Assembly (NCBI GenBank): GCA_022833215.1
Contig: JAIPUZ010000080.1
Span: forward strand, 1-38,874
From: Mesorhizobium sp.
GTDB lineage: Bacteria > Pseudomonadota > Alphaproteobacteria > Rhizobiales > Rhizobiaceae
DNA: 38,874 nucleotides
Reading direction: 5' to 3'
Under the pieces are notes generated by a model. That model saw nothing but the letters and a program-made list of their open reading frames with translations, was not told the origin of the DNA and searched no databases. This document shows positions 16,116-25,031 of the stretch, in pieces (within the stretch, counting starts at the first letter, position 1; the number at the start of each line of letters is the position of its first letter). The position numbers were made by a program, and so were the translations under genes.

Positions 16116-17810
16116 TCAGCTCGCCTTGCCGAGGCCCGCGGCCCGCAGGGCTTCCACGAGCTTCTCCACCATGTCCGGCGGATACTCCCGCTGTTCGAAT
16201 ACCCGTCGCGGGTTGGCCACGAAACGCGGATATTTTTCGGAAAGGGTGGCGATGAGCTGGTCGCGCGTCCTCGTGTCTTTCATATAGTCAGCCGCAATCA
16301 GCCGTGCCGCCAGATAGTGAGAGCGCGGCGAAGCCGGCTTGAGCGATTCAGCCGCATTGGCGGCTATTTTCATGTTCCCGAGCATGAACTGACCGAGAAA
16401 CAATCCGAAATCCCACCATGACGGCCGCGAACTGGAGCCTTCGACGGCGCGCGCCATGATCGGGGTGCCCTGCGCGTAATCGCCCGCAAAGATCAGGCCG
16501 TATCCATAGGCCGCCGCCATCGACAGATCGTAGGTGTTGAGTTCGTATGCCTTCCGCATCCAGCGTATGGATTCTTCGGTGTTGCCGAGGCGTGAATTCA
16601 GATAGCCGTAGGCCCGGTGTGCATAGGGGCTCGTGGCGCCCATCTGCACGGCGCGATGCGCCATGGAGAGCGCCTTTTCGCGGGATGCGTTTTCAGGATA
16701 GTCGTAGCGGCTGGTCACCGCCTGCAAATGCAGCACCGCCATTTCCGAGTAGATCAGCGGTGATTTCCCGCCCTCCCGGACCAGCTGTTCGAAGCAGCTA
16801 TAGGCAGCCTTGTGCACCGAGGGTATCGGGTCATGATAGTAATCGTCATTCAGAAGCAGACACCGCGTGAGGCCGGTCTGGACGCCCGCCTGCTCGATAT
16901 AGGCATAGATCGTGCCGGAAGCCGTCGTGGTGGTGCTGAGCAGGGCCGCAACGCTGTCCTCGATGCGTGAGGACCTGATCTCTTCGGCATCGAAGGTCCG
17001 GGAAAGCAGCACACGGTCGTTTGCGATGTTCTGCAATTCGACGGTGACGCCGCCTGGCTGGTGCGCGGGCCCGATCCTGAACACGAAGCTCATCGCCTGT
17101 GACACGGGATCGGACTTGCCTTCGAAATCGCGGCCGATGAAGTCGATGGTGTCGAAGCCGGACAGGCCGCTGCGCAATGCCGCCAGCATGGCCGCCTGTT
17201 CGGGTTCGTCACCAGCCGTGCTGATGTAGATCACAGGAAGCGTGTCTGGCACCTGCGTGCCGATGCTGCCCGTCAACGGCGCTTCCGACTGCGTGCCTGC
17301 GGGCTGTGTCTGGCGCAGATACAGCGCCGCCAGCAAGACCACGACCAGACCGATCGCCGCCCACATGAAATTCATCTGGCGCGAAAGGGAGGGGCCGGCG
17401 TCCACGGCCGCGACCGGTTCCGGGTTCGAAGCCTGCTCTTCTTCCGGGTCGGCCGTGGACGGCTCGGCTCCGTTCGGCACATATTCGGGTATGTAGCTGC
17501 CGCGGGGAATGACGATGCGCAACGGGTCGGATGCGCCCTCGGATACGGAATATTGCTGGAGGAGGTCGCGCAGGCGCCCGGCCTGAACACGAACCACCGC
17601 ATCGGTCGAGGGATCGAAACCAGCATCCTTGCCGAAGACGTCGACGGCAATGGCGAAACCTTTCAGGCGATCTGCCTGACCGGCCTGCTCACGCTCGACG
17701 AGATAGCGAAGAAGGTCGCGTGCGCGCTCCGAGCGGCTGAACGTAGTGCTGGCTAGCACCCGTTCAAGCGTCTTGCGCACTGCGGGGGCGGCAGGCGTTT
17801 CGGATTGCAA
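16116..17810 (-). CDS. Membrane protein with winged-helix-like N-terminal domain and TPR-rich periplasmic part
   Basis: A 564-residue protein in three parts. Residues 10-110 (FSRSERARDLLRYLVEREQ, VFGKDAGFDPSTDAVVRVQAGRLRDLL, IPRGSYIPEY) form a domain seen at the N-terminus of many rhizobial cyclase- or TPR-linked proteins and resembling the CadC/ToxR wHTH region. A Pro/Glu-rich linker leads to one membrane segment (148-165). The rest is likely periplasmic, with TPR-type helices from about residue 330 (AYGYLNSRLGNTEESIRWMRKAYELN). The layout suits a membrane-bound regulator sensing outside signals. The frame opens at a TTG (17810) with GAGGGG 8-9 bases upstream; no in-frame ATG is near. It lies downstream of leuA, separated by a strong hairpin. 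Confidence 0.75.
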   Translation of the reverse strand: MQSETPAAPAVRKTLERVLASTTFSRSERARDLLRYLVEREQAGQADRLKGFAIAVDVFGKDAGFDPSTDAVVRVQAGRLRDLLQQYSVSEGASDPLRIVIPRGSYIPEYVPNGAEPSTADPEEEQASNPEPVAAVDAGPSLSRQMNFMWAAIGLVVVLLAALYLRQTQPAGTQSEAPLTGSIGTQVPDTLPVIYISTAGDEPEQAAMLAALRSGLSGFDTIDFIGRDFEGKSDPVSQAMSFVFRIGPAHQPGGVTVELQNIANDRVLLSRTFDAEEIRSSRIEDSVAALLSTTTTASGTIYAYIEQAGVQTGLTRCLLLNDDYYHDPIPSVHKAAYSCFEQLVREGGKSPLIYSEMAVLHLQAVTSRYDYPENASREKALSMAHRAVQMGATSPYAHRAYGYLNSRLGNTEESIRWMRKAYELNTYDLSMAAAYGYGLIFAGDYAQGTPIMARAVEGSSSRPSWWDFGLFLGQFMLGNMKIAANAAESLKPASPRSHYLAARLIAADYMKDTRTRDQLIATLSEKYPRFVANPRRVFEQREYPPDMVEKLVEALRAAGLGKAS

Positions 17811-17904
17811 ATGTCGAACCCCTCATCGGCCGGCGAGAAGGTCGATCATATAGAGTTCCGGCCAGTTCGGACAAGCACTGGCTAACGAGGCACGACAGGA
17901 AAGG

Positions 17905-17932
17905 CGGCTGGTTACCCAGTGGTAACCAGCCG
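17905..17932 (-). terminator. Perfect hairpin after leuA
   Basis: CGGCTGGTTAC pairs with GTAACCAGCCG (11 bp, perfect) around CCAGTG, 12 bases past the leuA stop. The bases that follow (CCTTTCC on the minus strand) are a poor T-run, so termination may be partial. Confidence 0.55.
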
Positions 17933-17944
17933 GTTGGTTAACGG

Positions 17945-19660
17945 TTACTTACCGGCCACGATACGATTTGCAGCCGATACGATCGCTTCGAGCGAGGCAG
18001 CGACGATGTTCGTGTTTATCCCGACTCCGAACAGGCGTCCTCCGGGGTGCTCCATCTCGACATAGGAAATGGCGGAGGCGTTGGAACCGCTCTGCAGGGA
18101 GTGCTCGGAATAGTCGAGCACCGACATCTCCACACCGACATGGCGCGAGAGCGCATCGACGAATCCGTCGATCGGCCCGGTGCCGACGCCCTCGATCTTC
18201 ATCTCCACGCCGTTGTCGACGATCGTCGCCTCGAGGATGCGCCGACCCTTCACCTCGGTGTCGGGGTAGGTGTGATGATCGACGAACCTGAAGCGGCCGT
18301 CGGGTTGGTCGACATAGATGCGCCGGAACTCGTCGTGAATCCGCTTCGAGGGCAGTTCCTTGCCTTCCTCGTCGGTGATCTCCTGGATCACGTCGCGGAA
18401 CTCGACCTGGAGGTTGCGCGGCAGGTTGATGCCGTAGTCGGTCTGCATGATGTAGGCGATGCCGCCCTTGCCCGACTGCGAGTTGATGCGGATGATGGCC
18501 TCGTAGGAGCGGCCGACATCCTGCGGATCGATCAGCAGGTAGGGCACTTCCCAGACGGGGGAATTGGCCGTCTTGATCGCCTTCATGCCCTTGTTGATCG
18601 CATCCTGATGCGAGCCGGAGAAGGCGGTGTAGACCAGTTCGCCGACATAGGGGTGGCGCTCGGGGATCTTCAGCTGGTTCGAGTATTCGTAGACGTCCTT
18701 CATCCGGTTGATGTCAGTGCAATCCAGCTCGGGATCTACGCCCTGCGTGTACATGTTGAGCGCCAGCGTCACGACGTCGACATTGCCGGTGCGCTCGCCA
18801 TTGCCGAAGAGGGTACCTTCGACACGGTCGGCGCCGGCCATCAGGCCGAGTTCTGTTGCGGCGATGCCGGTGCCGCGATCATTATGCGGATGCAGAGACA
18901 CGATCAGGCTGTCGCGGCGGTCGAGGTTGCGGCACATCCATTCGATCTGGTCGGCATAGATGTTGGGCGTGTTCATCTCCACCGTGGACGGCAGGTTGAC
19001 GATCAGCCTGTTGTCCGGGGTTGGATCGACGATCTCGATCACGGCGTTGCAGATTTCCAGCGCCACTTCCAGCTCGGTGCCGGTGAAGCTCTCGGGAGAA
19101 TACTGGAAACGGTAACCGCCGCCCGCCTTGGCTGCCATGTCCATGATCATCTTGGCGGCGTCGGTGGCGATGCGCTTGATGCCGGCGACATCCTTGGCGA
19201 AGACGACCCGGCGCTGCAATTCGCTGGTCGAGTTGTAGAAATGGATGATGGGGGTTTTGGCACCTTCCAGCGCCTCGAAGGTGCGGGCGATCAGCTCGGG
19301 CCGGCACTGGACCAGCACCTGCAGATCGACGTCGTCCGGCACGTTGCCTTCCTCGATCGCCCAGCGGCAGAAATCGAAGTCCGTCTGCGAGGCGGAGGGG
19401 AAGCCGATCTCGATTTCCGGGAAGCCCATGTCCAGCAGCAACTGGAACATGCGCGCCTTGCGGTCGTGTCCCATCGGATCGATCAGCGCCTGATTGCCAT
19501 CGCGCAGGTCGACCGAACACCAGATGGGGGCCTTCTCGATGCGCTTCGAGGGCCAGATGCGATCCGGCAGGGCCGGAACCGGAAAGGATTGATATTTGCG
19601 TGCCGCGTCGGGCATGCCCTTGCGGGCGGAAGTTGCGCGGATGTCCTGTCTTGCGTTCAT
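17945..19660 (-). CDS. leuA: 2-isopropylmalate synthase
   Basis: First committed enzyme of leucine synthesis: it condenses acetyl-CoA with 2-ketoisovalerate. The 571-residue protein has the catalytic TIM barrel with metal/substrate motif SVDLRDGNQAL, VSLHPHNDRGTG (metal-binding HPHND) and LFGNGERTGNVDVVTLALN, followed by the C-terminal allosteric (leucine-binding) domain ending in the GVGTGPIDGFVDAL and GGRLFGVGINTNIVAASLEA motifs. It is the longer LeuA class found in many proteobacteria. The ATG at 19660 follows GGAGAAGAAG; another ATG at 19705 is possible. A leucine-rich leader peptide and U-run lie upstream. Confidence 0.96.
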   Translation of the reverse strand: MNARQDIRATSARKGMPDAARKYQSFPVPALPDRIWPSKRIEKAPIWCSVDLRDGNQALIDPMGHDRKARMFQLLLDMGFPEIEIGFPSASQTDFDFCRWAIEEGNVPDDVDLQVLVQCRPELIARTFEALEGAKTPIIHFYNSTSELQRRVVFAKDVAGIKRIATDAAKMIMDMAAKAGGGYRFQYSPESFTGTELEVALEICNAVIEIVDPTPDNRLIVNLPSTVEMNTPNIYADQIEWMCRNLDRRDSLIVSLHPHNDRGTGIAATELGLMAGADRVEGTLFGNGERTGNVDVVTLALNMYTQGVDPELDCTDINRMKDVYEYSNQLKIPERHPYVGELVYTAFSGSHQDAINKGMKAIKTANSPVWEVPYLLIDPQDVGRSYEAIIRINSQSGKGGIAYIMQTDYGINLPRNLQVEFRDVIQEITDEEGKELPSKRIHDEFRRIYVDQPDGRFRFVDHHTYPDTEVKGRRILEATIVDNGVEMKIEGVGTGPIDGFVDALSRHVGVEMSVLDYSEHSLQSGSNASAISYVEMEHPGGRLFGVGINTNIVAASLEAIVSAANRIVAGK

Positions 19661-19725
19661 TGTCTTCTTCTCCGGTGCCCGCTGACCGTGCCTCACGGCT
19701 GTCATCAGATCAGGGGTGCCTTAAT

Positions 19726-19815
19726 AAAAAAAATCGGGTCGTCGGATACAGGTTTGCCAAGGAGCATCTTGCCGGACGGCTCTATCGACCGCCGGGCGCT
19801 CCTTCAGCGGACCCG
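19726..19815 (-). promoter_or_regulatory. leuA attenuator: nested stems followed by a run of eight U
   Basis: On the minus strand, after and overlapping the end of the leader peptide frame: outer arm CGGGTC (19815-19810), middle arm AAGGAGC (19804-19798) paired with GCTCCTT (19765-19759), an inner GC stem GCCCGGCGG/CCGTCCGGC, then the closing outer arm GACCCG (19740-19735), one base and eight T (19733-19726). An alternative pairing GGTCG with CGACC competes with the outer arm, as expected of attenuation. The U-run and arms are seen; which fold forms in vivo is inferred. Confidence 0.6.
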
Positions 19816-19923
19816 GCGATCGCCGATAAGGCCGAGAAGAAGGAGAGTGGAGGCAAGCGCGCGCAACGTCTCGCCGGAGATGCCGGTCGGACGGTTGGAA
19901 GCGGATGCGGGGCGCCTGTTCAT
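19804..19923 (-). CDS. Leucine-rich leader peptide upstream of leuA (LeuL-like)
   Basis: A 39-residue frame with no sequence family. It contains four consecutive leucine codons (CTC CTT CTT CTC) plus more leucines around them (LRALAS-TLLLL-GLIG, residues 20-34), and stops with TGA just before a stem region that ends in eight T. Stalling at the leucine run during leucine shortage would uncover leuA, the classical ribosome-mediated attenuation design. A weak promoter (TTGCCT, 17 bases, TAAGAG) would start transcription within about one base of the ATG, so the leader could be leaderless like trpL. AGAGAG also precedes the ATG as a possible ribosome site. Confidence 0.65.
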   Translation of the reverse strand: MNRRPASASNRPTGISGETLRALASTLLLLGLIGDRRVR

Positions 19924-20007
19924 GTGCGCTCTCTTACAGGAGCCATCCGCCGGAGGCAAGCATTTTGCTGGCATGCGACATCGTCCGATCCTGCGCCAGC
20001 CGCAAAA

Positions 20008-21105
20008 TTAAGTCGCCACCCTGCGGGCAAACAACCGTGTCAGCGGTGGGCCGGCAAGCAGGACGATCATGAACCGTGTCGTCTGGAGTGCCATGACGAA
20101 GGCCACATCGACATTGTCCGTGGCGGCGGCGATGATGGCAATGGTTTCCATCGCCCCGGGGCTGGTGGCGAGATAGGCCGTCATCGGATCGATGCCGAGG
20201 GCGCGGCTCATCAGCCATCCAAGCGCTGCGCAGAAGGCAAGCAACATGGCTATCGAGGCGAGAATCTGCGGCATGGCGCGCATTGCGTGGTGAAGCGCCT
20301 GTCTGGTGAAGCCGAGCCCGATATGCCAGCCGATGAGTGCATAGCTGATGCCAAGAAGCCACGGCGGAAGGTCGAACACCAGCCCTGCGCCGAGATGAAG
20401 CGCCATGCCGATGATCAGCGCGCCAAGGAAGAAGGGCGAAGGCAGGCGCAGGAGTTGGCCGAGCTTCGAACCGACAGCCGCCACCGCCAACGCCGCGAGA
20501 AGGGTTGGACCTGGCGCCGGAAACCAGATGACATCCGGCGCGGCCATTTTCGAGGTGTCGATCCACAGGCTGGCGACGAGCGAGGCCGATACGGAAATGA
20601 TGATCACACGCAGATATTGCATGACGGCGACGAGGCGCTGGTCGGCTCCGAAAGCGCCGGCCATAAGCACCATTGCCGCCGCCGCCCCGGGGGCGGTGCC
20701 CCAGAGCGCGGTCGTTCCGGGCAGGATACGCCAGCGGCTGATCAGCCAGCCGAGAAAGGCCGATGCGGCGAGGGTCGCCATCACCGCGCTCAGGATCGGC
20801 AGCCAGTGTCTGTACAGCAGTCCGAAAATGTCGGCGGAAATGGAGTTGGCGATCAGGCAGCCTATGACCCCCTGCGCCATGCCGAAGGCCGGCCTCGGCA
20901 CGCGCACGGTTGCCCCGCTCACGCCCGCTGCTATCGCGGCCAGCATCGGTCCGATCAACAGCGCGGCAGGAATGCCTGCAAGTTCGAGGACAATGGCCAC
21001 AATGGCCGAAGGGATCAGGATGATCGCCCATTGCGTGGCCGGTTTCGCCCGCGACATGCGCGGCGTTCCGGTTTCATCCTGCGATGGTCTGGTAACCTGA
21101 TCCAT
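20008..21105 (-). CDS. AbrB-family membrane protein (putative regulator/transporter)
   Basis: An integral inner-membrane protein of about 365 residues with some 10 membrane segments arranged as two repeats, each opening with an ALLIGPML-type motif (GIPAALLIGPMLAA in repeat 1, FFLGALIIGMAL in repeat 2) and containing PGAAAAMV and PGAMETIA. This is the AbrB duplication family, once called ammonia monooxygenase-like; its substrate is not established. Starts at 21105 (no clear ribosome site) and 21057 (GGAA 9 bases upstream) are both ATG and both plausible. It lies upstream of the leuA leader on the same strand, 84 bases from the leader ATG. Confidence 0.85.
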   Translation of the reverse strand: MDQVTRPSQDETGTPRMSRAKPATQWAIILIPSAIVAIVLELAGIPAALLIGPMLAAIAAGVSGATVRVPRPAFGMAQGVIGCLIANSISADIFGLLYRHWLPILSAVMATLAASAFLGWLISRWRILPGTTALWGTAPGAAAAMVLMAGAFGADQRLVAVMQYLRVIIISVSASLVASLWIDTSKMAAPDVIWFPAPGPTLLAALAVAAVGSKLGQLLRLPSPFFLGALIIGMALHLGAGLVFDLPPWLLGISYALIGWHIGLGFTRQALHHAMRAMPQILASIAMLLAFCAALGWLMSRALGIDPMTAYLATSPGAMETIAIIAAATDNVDVAFVMALQTTRFMIVLLAGPPLTRLFARRVAT

Positions 21106-21237
21106 GATCGATTGCGGGCAATGAGATGAAAGGACGTAGCGACAGGCCGCGTCCACACGATTGTCAGCCGGTTCCGGTTGGCGAACCGGTGATAGAATCT
21201 TTTCGCTGCGAAAGCGAACCCGTAATGGTGGCCGGCT

Positions 21238-21531
21238 TCAGGTCAGGCCGACACCGCCTGCCGGTTCCGTCTCGATCTGGAATTCGAACCCCGTCACCAG
21301 CGGCCGTGCCCTGGCGATCGTTTCCTGAACATGGGGCAGTTGCAGTGACGCCTTGTGGCTTTCCGCGTCCGTCCAGACCTCCGTCACCCACAGGGCCGAA
21401 GTGTCCGCCGGGTCACGGGCAACGACGTAGCTGAGACATCCCGGCATGGCGCCGGTGGCCTGAAGGATGAGTTCAAGAAGCTGCTCGCGCTTGCCGGGCG
21501 CCGCGCGCAATTTCCCGATCAGTCCATACAT
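21238..21531 (-). CDS. Antibiotic biosynthesis monooxygenase (ABM) domain protein
   Basis: A 97-residue single ABM ferredoxin-like domain: MYGLIGKLRAAPGKREQLLE, GCLSYVVARDPADTSALWVTEVW and HVQETIARARPLV. Such small dimeric proteins act as cofactor-free monooxygenases, as in LsrG or YgiN-like quinol turnover, but the substrate is unknown. The frame continues upstream, yet the ATG at 21531 follows GAGGA and starts directly at strand 1. Confidence 0.87.
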   Translation of the reverse strand: MYGLIGKLRAAPGKREQLLELILQATGAMPGCLSYVVARDPADTSALWVTEVWTDAESHKASLQLPHVQETIARARPLVTGFEFQIETEPAGGVGLT

Positions 21532-21668
21532 GCAATCCTCCTCAGCCGCTCCACTCTCCCGCCAGACCCCGCTCGTCACAGAATCGTGCAGCCTGACGGA
21601 ATGCGCAAGCATAACCCTTGCCAGACATAACCTTGCAGGGCCCCGCCGGTTCCGGCCGGGAAGGCGAT

Positions 21669-22607
21669 TCAGGCGAAGGGAACCGCAACGCTGCCCTTTG
21701 GCAGCTTCGCCTCGCCATCCGGCTCGACATGGATGGTGACGCGTACGGAGGGGTTTTCTGTCTTCAGCGCATCCTCGATGCGGTCGCAGATGACATGTGC
21801 ATCGCCAACCGGCATGTCGGCGTCCACCACCATATGGAATTCGATGAACGTGGCCCTTCCGGCGATGCGGGTCTTGAGGTCGTGAACCTCAAGTGCGCCT
21901 TTCGAATTGACGGAGATGATGTCGCGGATGCGCATCTGCTCTTCCATGTCGACGCTGCGATCCATGAGGCCGTTCAGCGAATCCCCCATCACCTTCCAGC
22001 CCTGATAGAGAATGTTGAGCGCCACGATCAGAGCCAGCAGCGGGTCGAGCACATGCCATCCGGTGAAGACCGAGGCCACAAGGCCGATGATGACGCCGAC
22101 CGAGGTGACGACATCGGTCATGATGTGCTGGCCGTCCGCCACGAGCGCGGGCGATCTGGCCTTGCGGCCGGATCGGATCAGAAGCGTCGCCCAGGCAGCG
22201 TTGATCGCGGCGGCGACGCCATTCACCGCAAGACCTTCCCACGGCTGCTCCATGGGTTGCGGCGCGCGGATCGATTCCCAGACCTGCGCCACGATGAGCA
22301 GGGCGGCCACGATGATGAGGACGCCTTCCAGCACGGCGGAGAAATATTCCGCCTTGTGGTGGCCGAAGGGATGGTCGCTGTCGGCCGGCTTGTGGCTGAC
22401 GCGGATGGCCCACAGCGCCGCCCCCGCGGTGATGACGTTGACGATCGATTCCAGGGCGTCGGAATAAAGCGCGACGGAGCCGGTCATGCGCCATGCGACG
22501 AATTTCAGCCCCATGACGCCGAGCGCGACCACGATCGACCAGAAGGCGAGGGTCTGCACCCTGCGCTTTGAAGTTTTCGTGTCGTGATGCACGCGTTCCA
22601 TCTCCAT
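21669..22607 (-). CDS. Cation diffusion facilitator (CDF) efflux protein
   Basis: Inner-membrane divalent-cation/proton antiporter of 312 residues with six predicted membrane segments and a cytoplasmic C-terminal domain (from about 215). The transmembrane metal site is seen as YSDALES (segment 2) and DGQHIMTDV (segment 5); HPFGHHKAEYF is the usual conserved loop. Zn, Fe or Mn specificity cannot be decided. It starts 21 bases after the trpE(G) stop on the same strand, so co-transcription is likely although no functional link is obvious. Confidence 0.92.
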   Translation of the reverse strand: MEMERVHHDTKTSKRRVQTLAFWSIVVALGVMGLKFVAWRMTGSVALYSDALESIVNVITAGAALWAIRVSHKPADSDHPFGHHKAEYFSAVLEGVLIIVAALLIVAQVWESIRAPQPMEQPWEGLAVNGVAAAINAAWATLLIRSGRKARSPALVADGQHIMTDVVTSVGVIIGLVASVFTGWHVLDPLLALIVALNILYQGWKVMGDSLNGLMDRSVDMEEQMRIRDIISVNSKGALEVHDLKTRIAGRATFIEFHMVVDADMPVGDAHVICDRIEDALKTENPSVRVTIHVEPDGEAKLPKGSVAVPFA

Positions 22608-22628
22608 TCCGGCGGCCTTCGGTGCGAA

Positions 22629-24818
22629 TCAGGCCGCTTTTTCGCGGGCCTTGCGGGGAAGGTGGGCCACCACGTTCTCGATCATGCGCATGCCGGCATC
22701 GCCGCCCAGCGTCATGATCGATTCGGGATGGAACTGAACGGCCGCGACCGGCTCCTTGCTGTGCTCGAAGGCCATGATGGTGCCGTCCTCGCTGGTCGCC
22801 GTCACCTCGAATTCGCGCGGCAGGCGGGCCGGATCGGCGAAGATCGAGTGATAGCGCCCGACCGTCACCTCCTTCGGCAGGCCGGAGAAGATGATGCCCG
22901 GTTTCGATACGCGGATGCGCGACGGCTTGCCGTGAACGGGGACGGCGAGCTGGCGCAACTCGCCACCATAGGCTTCGGCAAGCGCCTGAAGGCCAAGGCA
23001 GACGCCGAATATCGGCAGCTTGCGCTGGCGCGCCTTTTTTATCGTGGAGGCGCAATCGAAATCCTTCGGCGTGCCGGGGCCGGGCGACAGCACCACCAGA
23101 TCCGGCTTCAGCTCATCGAAGAGCGTATCGGCCACGGGCGTGCGCACCGTGGAGACATTGGCGCCGGTCTGGCGGAAATAATTGGCCAGCGTGTGGACGA
23201 AGCTGTCCTCATGATCGACCAGCAGGATGTTCAGTCCCTCGCCGACGCGGGCGGTGGTCCGTTCGGTCGCGGTGGCGTTGCCGGCTTTTGCGTCGCGGAT
23301 GGCGGAGAGCATGGCGGATGCCTTCAGTTCGGTTTCGGCTTCTTCGTCCTCGGGGACGGAATCGAACAGCAGCGTGGCCCCGGCACGCACTTCGGCGATG
23401 CCGTCCCTGATGCGGATGGTGCGCAGGGTCAGGCCGGTATTGAGGTCGCCGTTGAAATGCACCATGCCGATGGCCCCGCCATACCAGGCGCGGGGGCTCT
23501 TCTCGTTGTTCTCGATGAAGCGCATAGCCCACAATTTCGGCGCGCCGGTGACGGTAACGGCCCATGCATGGCTGAGAAACGCATCGAAAGCGTCCATACC
23601 CTCGCGAAGCCGGCCCTCGATATGGTCGACCGTATGGATGAGGCGCGAATACATCTCGATCTGGCGCCGGCCGATGACGCGCACCGAACCCGGCTCGCAG
23701 ACCCGGCTCTTGTCGTTGCGGTCGACGTCCGAGCACATGGTCAGCTCGCTTTCGTCCTTCTTGGAGTTGAGCAGGCTGATGATCTGCTCCGCATCCTCGA
23801 TGGCGTCCTTGCCGCGCCTGATGGTGCCAGAGATCGGGCAGGTCTCGACACGCCGGCCGCTGACGCGAACGAACATTTCCGGCGAGGCGCCGACAAGATA
23901 TTCCCCTTCGCCCAGATTGATGAAGAAGGAATAGGGGGAGGGGTTGATGGTCTTGAGCCGGCGGGCGATGTCGGATGGCTGCGTTTCGCAGCGTTCGTAG
24001 AAGGTCTGACCCGGCACCACCTCGAACAGGTCGCCGCGCTTGAAGCTCGCCATGGCGCCGCGAACCAGAGACGCATATTCGCCAGGCTGGTGGTCCCCGC
24101 GCGGCGGAATACGGTCGGAAGGCACGAACGGCGCGTCCGGCGTCTCGCGCGGCAGGCCCTCGGTCGAGAATCCATTGCCTGCGTAGTCGTAGCGGTCGGT
24201 CCATGCCCTGGCTGCATGATGGTCGACGACGAGGATTTCGTCCGGCAGGAACAGCACGAGATCGCGCTGGCCTTCCGACCGCTTCAGCTTGTACTCGACC
24301 GGATCGAACTGGAAGGCGAGATCGTAGCCGAAGGCGCCGTAGAGGCCGAGACTGCTGTCGTCGGCCGTATGGAAAAGGGCGGTGACGGCACGCAGAACGG
24401 TGAACACGGAAGGTGCGCGGCTACGCTCTTCCTCGGTGAAAATGCGATCCGGCTTGTTCACCTCGATGAGGATGAGATCGTCGGTCGACTGCGTGATCCG
24501 GACATCCGAAAGCCCGGAAACAGCAGCCTGGAGGACCGGCAGCAGAGCCTTGCCGCGTTTGTTCAGCGCCTCGATGCGCATGGAGCGGCCGCGCGCGGAA
24601 ATGACCAGCGGCGGATCGATGATGGCGGTGTCCCAGCGTGTGTAGCGGCCCGGATATTCGTAGTTCGAGGAGAAGACCGCGCCGCGCCGTGAATTGAGCC
24701 CGTCGATATAGGCTTCGATCGCGCCGGCATAGGGCCGTTCATGGCGCTGGCGGGTGATTGCGATACCCCCTGCCGTGGTGAAGCGCTCTGCCCCGTTCTC
24801 GAGAATTTCCACCGTCAT
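22629..24818 (-). CDS. trpE(G): Fused anthranilate synthase TrpE(G)
   Basis: Both subunits of anthranilate synthase in one 729-residue chain, the length known for the Sinorhizobium enzyme. Chorismate plus glutamine gives anthranilate in tryptophan synthesis. Residues 1 to about 510 form the TrpE part ([52 protein letters not shown]). After a linker, residues from about 530 form the glutamine amidotransferase ([10 protein letters not shown], catalytic Cys in [11 protein letters not shown], His-Glu in [11 protein letters not shown]). The ATG at 24818 follows ACGGAGAAGG; the in-frame stretch upstream is the leader region. Expression is controlled by the trpL attenuator. Confidence 0.97.
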   Translation of the reverse strand: MTVEILENGAERFTTAGGIAITRQRHERPYAGAIEAYIDGLNSRRGAVFSSNYEYPGRYTRWDTAIIDPPLVISARGRSMRIEALNKRGKALLPVLQAAVSGLSDVRITQSTDDLILIEVNKPDRIFTEEERSRAPSVFTVLRAVTALFHTADDSSLGLYGAFGYDLAFQFDPVEYKLKRSEGQRDLVLFLPDEILVVDHHAARAWTDRYDYAGNGFSTEGLPRETPDAPFVPSDRIPPRGDHQPGEYASLVRGAMASFKRGDLFEVVPGQTFYERCETQPSDIARRLKTINPSPYSFFINLGEGEYLVGASPEMFVRVSGRRVETCPISGTIRRGKDAIEDAEQIISLLNSKKDESELTMCSDVDRNDKSRVCEPGSVRVIGRRQIEMYSRLIHTVDHIEGRLREGMDAFDAFLSHAWAVTVTGAPKLWAMRFIENNEKSPRAWYGGAIGMVHFNGDLNTGLTLRTIRIRDGIAEVRAGATLLFDSVPEDEEAETELKASAMLSAIRDAKAGNATATERTTARVGEGLNILLVDHEDSFVHTLANYFRQTGANVSTVRTPVADTLFDELKPDLVVLSPGPGTPKDFDCASTIKKARQRKLPIFGVCLGLQALAEAYGGELRQLAVPVHGKPSRIRVSKPGIIFSGLPKEVTVGRYHSIFADPARLPREFEVTATSEDGTIMAFEHSKEPVAAVQFHPESIMTLGGDAGMRMIENVVAHLPRKAREKAA

Positions 24819-24866
24819 TGCCTTCTCCGTTTGTTGTCTGGCAACGGACCTCGGGGGCTGAAACGT

Positions 24867-24897
24867 AAAATGGCCGCCCGGACTTCCGTTGCGGCCA
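24867..24897 (-). terminator. trp attenuator terminator
   Basis: On the minus strand TGGCCGC (24897-24891) pairs with GCGGCCA (24877-24871), with an inner CGG..CCG pair, followed by four T (24870-24867). It lies between the trpL stop and the trpE(G) start, the expected place for the attenuator. Confidence 0.85.
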
Positions 24898-24935
24898 CCC
24901 ACCATTTTCACGCGCACGCGCTCAGAAGGCCGCTT

Positions 24936-24980
24936 TCAGCAGGCCCACCACCAAGCAAAGGTCGAGAAGTGCGTGTTCAT
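24936..24980 (-). CDS. trpL: trp leader peptide TrpL
   Basis: A 14-residue leader peptide, MNTHFSTFAWWWAC, with three consecutive TGG codons, 117 bases before trpE(G). Ribosome stalling at the Trp codons when charged tRNA-Trp is short would prevent the terminator at 24867-24897. The length and WWW motif match the 14-residue rhizobial TrpL. In Sinorhizobium the liberated attenuator RNA and the peptide are reported to act also in trans. No ribosome-binding site precedes the ATG; the promoter places the first transcribed base on the A of the ATG, so the mRNA is probably leaderless. Confidence 0.92.
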   Translation of the reverse strand: MNTHFSTFAWWWAC

Positions 24981-24986
24981 GCGCAT

Positions 24987-25015
24987 TCCATAGCGGCCTT
25001 CGCGGAGCCCGGCAA
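24987..25015 (-). promoter_or_regulatory. trpL promoter
   Basis: On the minus strand -35 TTGCCG (25015-25010), a 17-base spacer and -10 TATGGA (24992-24987). Seven bases further is position 24980, the A of the trpL ATG. It overlaps the tail of the upstream deacylase gene region. Confidence 0.65.
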
Positions 25016-25031
25016 GCGGATTCGCGATGGT

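Noticed and set aside
17905-17932. CRISPR-like repeat
   Set aside because: A single perfect hairpin with no further copies at regular spacing; no CRISPR array or cas gene is seen anywhere in the window.
17938-17952. TTAA-N7-TTAC resembling a CtrA box
   Set aside because: It spans the leuA stop codon, is not next to any gene start in the right place, and the second half is imperfect.
18047-20011. 654-residue plus-strand frame across leuA
   Set aside because: Shadow of leuA: GC-rich codon bias opens the opposite strand; composition is His/Asp/Gly-rich with no family motif.
19600-21129. 509-residue plus-strand frame across the AbrB-family gene
   Set aside because: Antisense shadow; the minus strand encodes a coherent membrane protein.
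22584-24692. 702-residue plus-strand frame across trpE(G)
   Set aside because: Antisense shadow of the clear trpE(G) gene.
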